Source of the DNA: Scortum barcoo
Taxonomy: Eukaryota > Chordata > Actinopteri > Centrarchiformes > Terapontidae
Direction of reading: 5' to 3'
DNA: 64,000 bases
NCBI GenBank assembly: GCA_023238725.1
Contig: CM041540.1
Coordinates: 5,834,708-5,898,707 of the forward strand
Shown here: positions 60,431-64,000 of the stretch, piece by piece
Numbering within the stretch: the first letter of the stretch is position 1
How the letters are laid out: every line of letters begins with the position of its first letter
Notes under the pieces: model-generated
Seen by the model: only the letters and a program-made list of their open reading frames with translations
Databases searched by the model: none
What the model was told of the DNA's origin: nothing
Translations under genes and position numbers: made by a program

Positions 60431-62698
60431 TTAGGATGTAAGAAGTAATTTAGGACACATCTGGTTTCTGCATGCTTTGTGTTTGAACTCAGTGCACATG
60501 CAATTGATCAGTCCACTCGCTCGGGCTCAGTCCTAATCATCATCTAAAGTATTGATTAGGTTACATGAATAAGATACAATCGACAGCTATGATTTAACTG
60601 ACAATCTTGAGGAATTAGTTCATCTATGTATGTATTGTTGAGTTTTTCTATAATGTTCAGATGTTTGTATGATTTCGTGTTTTCAGTAGTGTCTCTATGC
60701 TTATTTTTACCTTAAAGAAACTGTCAACCATTCAGGGAAAAATGCAATGATGAAGAAATCTCTTGACGCCTAAAAGAATTAATCTTTTGCGACACAAACT
60801 GATTAATCATTAATGTGCTCACGTGGCACTTGTTTTTTTTTTTTTCAGGCCTCACTGCACACTAGGTTGCCACTTAAATGAGCGAGCACGTGTGTTTCAG
60901 TGTCTGGCATCTCATCATTTTGGCTCACTCGCAGGAAGCGCAATCTGTGCACATGTCTATCCCTCAACCAGTGTTCAAGCCATTTCATGAAAGAGTGTAC
61001 AAAGTCAAGGCCGTTTTTGTTGCAGCGGACCAACAGGTAATAAGATCCCCAATGAGATACACACAAGGTCTTTAATGTCAAAATAGAAATCTCTAGTTCC
61101 TGTATTGCCTATATCCCAAGAAGAGAAATGAGCCTTATCTCAGAGGACGGTGGCCATCCATCAGCAATTTCTCTCAGTTTATCAGCCTGCCCAAGTCAAA
61201 ACGCACAATGATGTCAGGCATTAATCAAACACTGACACCTCACATTCAGGACTGAGACATGTACCCTTTTCCTCCCTGCCCAAATCTGGTCATTGTCCCG
61301 CTGAGGCTCTCTTGTGGTGTGGCGCGCCAATATCTGACAGCTGGAGGATTGTGCCGGAGCCATGTTGAAAGAACAACACAGAAAGTACAGAGAGTGTACA
61401 CTGAAAATCCAAAAAAGCGCCATGTTAAAGCTCTTGTACCTCAGCCACTTCATTATAGTTTTATTCTCATGAATCAGTTGCAGAAGTTGCTCTCTCACAG
61501 AGAGCAAAGGCAAAGAGACTTACATTTACTGTGTGTCACCGTGCAGGGAATAATGCTGTCTCTGAAAATGCAGCCAGAGAGAGAGAGCGCTTCTTGTGGC
61601 GGAGTTGGTTGTCTCTTCTTTTAGACTCCCCGCTGACCACTCAGTCATTCTGTATAGAAATTACTGAGTGCTATTGAAGTCCTGAATTGAACACACAGGA
61701 GTGAGGGTTGTCATAAATCGAACATCTTGGACACTGCGGCTGGCTGATGCTCTCCACGGGGCGATATTCATGTCAAAACATTAATCTAAAGCGGAAAGCC
61801 AAAGGTTTGTCTATGTAGAACAGAAATTGAATAAAAGTCTGTCACTGATGTGAACGTTTGATTCAACCTCGGAGAGTACTTTAACTCTTGTGGTTCCCCA
61901 TGAAACCCTTTGGAGGACTTTATTTTTTTCAGATGGATGAATATCTGGATACAAAATAGCAGGGAGCCAGATGTGACCCTGGAACACAGCCCTTCACTCC
62001 CTCTCCGCTTTCAGAGAAAAAGGATGTTTTGCATACGCTGTTGGTTGAACATGATTATTTTGTGGGAGAAGTCATCGCAGGACATTTAAAGTCGCATGAC
62101 CTGAACAGTGGATCTGAAAAGTTTATTCACTATGGAGCTTCCATACTCGTAAGCCAATAGAAGAATAGACGCTATATGGATGTATTGTACATGATCAGGC
62201 CCCGTGGTACTTTTAAATGTATTCCCCACGGTTATTGTGTGTACTTTACTTCACTGACTTTGTGATTATGGAACATTAGGGGGCATGTAAATGCAGTTAC
62301 ATCCAAGTAACTCCTGTTTTGCCTCACAATCGTCATTTTTACGTGCTTTCATTTACTATGATGGAGAGCAGCATTTGCGGTGGGCAGACCGACTTTATTA
62401 CCATCTGAAACTCGGAGAGAACACAAATAGGTCAAACTAACCAATCACTGTCCCCGCTGTCTCCACTTAATTCTGCATAGTTATGGTGATGCTACGGCAG
62501 CTAAATGAGTAACGCCGTACACAAAATGTGCATGACATGTTCTTTTTTTTTTTCCCACTAATGCAACTCTGTACAAATCCAAGATATGGTCTCCTCTTGT
62601 GTGCTTAGTATGTCCCAAATACATGTACAGACTACAATCCCACTCACTCCAATCACACAAGAAACAAGCAGCTAGTAACCCCTAGTGAATGGCCAAGA

Positions 62699-62819
62699 TT
62701 TTTTTTTTTTTTTTTTTTACATTATTTTGTTATAAAAACAGCTCTCCAGTAATCTTCACTCTTTCTCTGAAGCTGAAACTTTTAGAGGCCACCTTTTCTT
62801 TTTTTTTTTTTTTTTTTTT
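62699..62819. repeat. Two poly(T) runs of about 20 bases each
   Basis: T20 at 62,699-62,718 and T21 at 62,799-62,819, separated by about 80 bases. Confidence 0.9.
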
Positions 62820-63179
62820 ACGATGAGTTGAGCATTTTATTGTCCAGCACTTCAGTCATCATGAGGGATGACTGATGCAAAAACTTTACAGCAAACTTTT
62901 TTTTTTTCATTTTACTGCGGTGCATCCCTTTTTCAATACCAAGCTTTAAACCTTTTTTGCAGTCAAAATCATGAGAAATGTCAGCAGCAGTGCAATTACA
63001 GGTGGCATGCTCCCTTTCTCTCTCTCTCTCTGTCTCACTCGTTCTCTTGCGCTCAGCTGCTGCATCTTGAAGAGTGAGAAGTCACGCAGAAAATTACATT
63101 TCTCATGTTACTCAGACACTAAGTGTAACATGTATGCAAATTTTGGTGCCTGAGATTCTTTCACTGACTTGGTGGGAAT

Positions 63180-63235
63180 GCAATATTGCTCATAATGGAA
63201 GATTACAAGCAATATTGCACATAATTGGAAGATTA
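63180..63235. repeat. Imperfect tandem duplication, about 27 bp with 29-bp period
   Basis: GCAATATTGCTCATAATGGA followed by AGATTA is repeated as GCAATATTGCACATAATTGG followed by AAGATTA. There is one substitution and one single-base indel, so the duplication is young. Confidence 0.88.
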
Positions 63236-64000
63236 TGTACAGTGTGTGTGCGTGTGTGCTGAAAGGTAATGTGTGGCTTTTACGAGGGCCTATCCTTGCA
63301 ATAATAGCTGTGATGAATAGTAATGATTTGAGAAAGCGGCCTTATTGTATCCCCGCTGCTAACGCTCAAACGACCAGCCACCCTTTACGATGGCCCTTCA
63401 CCCCGCCGCAGACAAACAGTGTACACAGATAATTCAATACTTTTTTCTCATTAGCAGTGTGTCGATCTAAACGGCGGTCTTGTAATGTCCCTCCCTGGTT
63501 GCTTTAACATCGCTCTATCCCTCCTCCCTCCGCCCCCGCCTCCAAAGACACATCAGGAGACTGACTGCAGCGTCTCTATTGTGCAGTCAAATTAGCAGCT
63601 CTTAGGTGAGGAAACGTTAGAGTCCCCATTTGTGAACGCAGGAAAACTCACGTGGCTGTGTCTCTGTGGATCGGGCATGACTGCGGTTACATTTTTGCAG
63701 ATAAACCTACCCTCGTGGACTGGACATATCAGAGTAAGATGCGATGTGAACCGCGGTCTTCGGTGATGAATAGTGGAGGATTGATTTTTTTTTTTTTTTT
63801 TTTCTGTCAAGCACCAACATTAAGCAGGGAGGAGTGTGCCCCATATTCAGCAAGGTGGGAAGTAAAGTGTGGAGGTCAAGGTGATGGACAGGGAGTGAGA
63901 GTTGCATGCAACTGCAATTCGCTTTTTAAAAAAATTAATGGGCAATACAGGAACTAGTAATCCCGACCTCCTCCAAATGCTAACAAAATGCTTTAGTTGT

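Larger units (their letters stand above)
60431..64000. other. Non-coding interval to window end
   Basis: No recognisable gene. It contains a pair of poly(T) runs at 62.7-62.8 kb, an imperfect 27-bp tandem duplication at 63.18 kb and a C-rich patch near 63.52 kb. The poly(T) runs could be the A-tails of minus-strand retrocopies, but no element body is recognisable. Confidence 0.4.

Noticed and set aside
33337..64000. miR-490 hairpin expected in a chrm2 intron
   Set aside because: Neither the mature miR-490 sequence nor its complement was found by eye. It may lie beyond the window or with the other chrm2 duplicate. A covariance search would decide.
1..64000. tRNA, rRNA, CRISPR or prokaryotic-type features
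   Set aside because: No tRNA-like GGTTCGAATCC block in a cloverleaf context, no regularly spaced direct repeats and no ribosome-binding-site-linked gene clusters were seen.

Overview
This is vertebrate nuclear DNA, almost certainly from a ray-finned (teleost) fish. The reasons are two recognisable vertebrate genes with normal spliceosomal signals, mostly non-coding and AT-leaning sequence, abundant CA, TA and AAC microsatellites, and decayed repeats that look like teleost families (Tc1-like transposon, L2/CR1-type and other LINE relics, SINE-like repeats, a solo LTR). Nothing looks bacterial or viral: there are no operons, CRISPR array or phage genes.

Layout. Positions 1-11.7 kb are non-coding and lie upstream of the first coding exon of pleiotrophin (ptn, + strand). 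The coding part of ptn occupies 11,725-23,785 in four exons (94, 174, 162 and 56 coding nt; 161 codons). The large last intron (16.07-23.73 kb) carries a LINE tail, a Tc1-like transposase relic, a long TA microsatellite and a LINE reverse-transcriptase fragment. From 23.8 to 31.8 kb is the convergent intergenic interval, with the ptn 3' UTR, a 3'-UTR-like block that reads better on the minus strand, dispersed repeats and large CA arrays. The intact single-exon coding sequence of a muscarinic acetylcholine receptor M2 (chrm2, - strand, 504 codons) lies at 31,781-33,295, with a splice acceptor just upstream of its start. From 33.3 to 64 kb I find no further coding gene. That stretch is the 5' side of chrm2 and holds one candidate non-coding exon at about 36.6 kb, a decayed LINE at 38.2-38.8 kb, SINE-like and other repeats, and a very clean solo LTR at 59,587-60,425 flanked by a 5-bp target duplication.

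Biology. ptn encodes a secreted heparin-binding growth factor and chrm2 a Gi-coupled neurotransmitter receptor. They do not form a functional unit, but they are tail-to-tail neighbours, as in the human 7q33 region from memory, so this is a conserved synteny block. The most notable observations are a trinucleotide-repeat insertion of two residues in transmembrane helix 5 of the M2 receptor, which displaces the conserved Tyr5.58; a UG-repeat acceptor in front of a frame-neutral ptn exon; and the solo LTR with intact target duplication. I did not find a convincing novel multi-gene system here.
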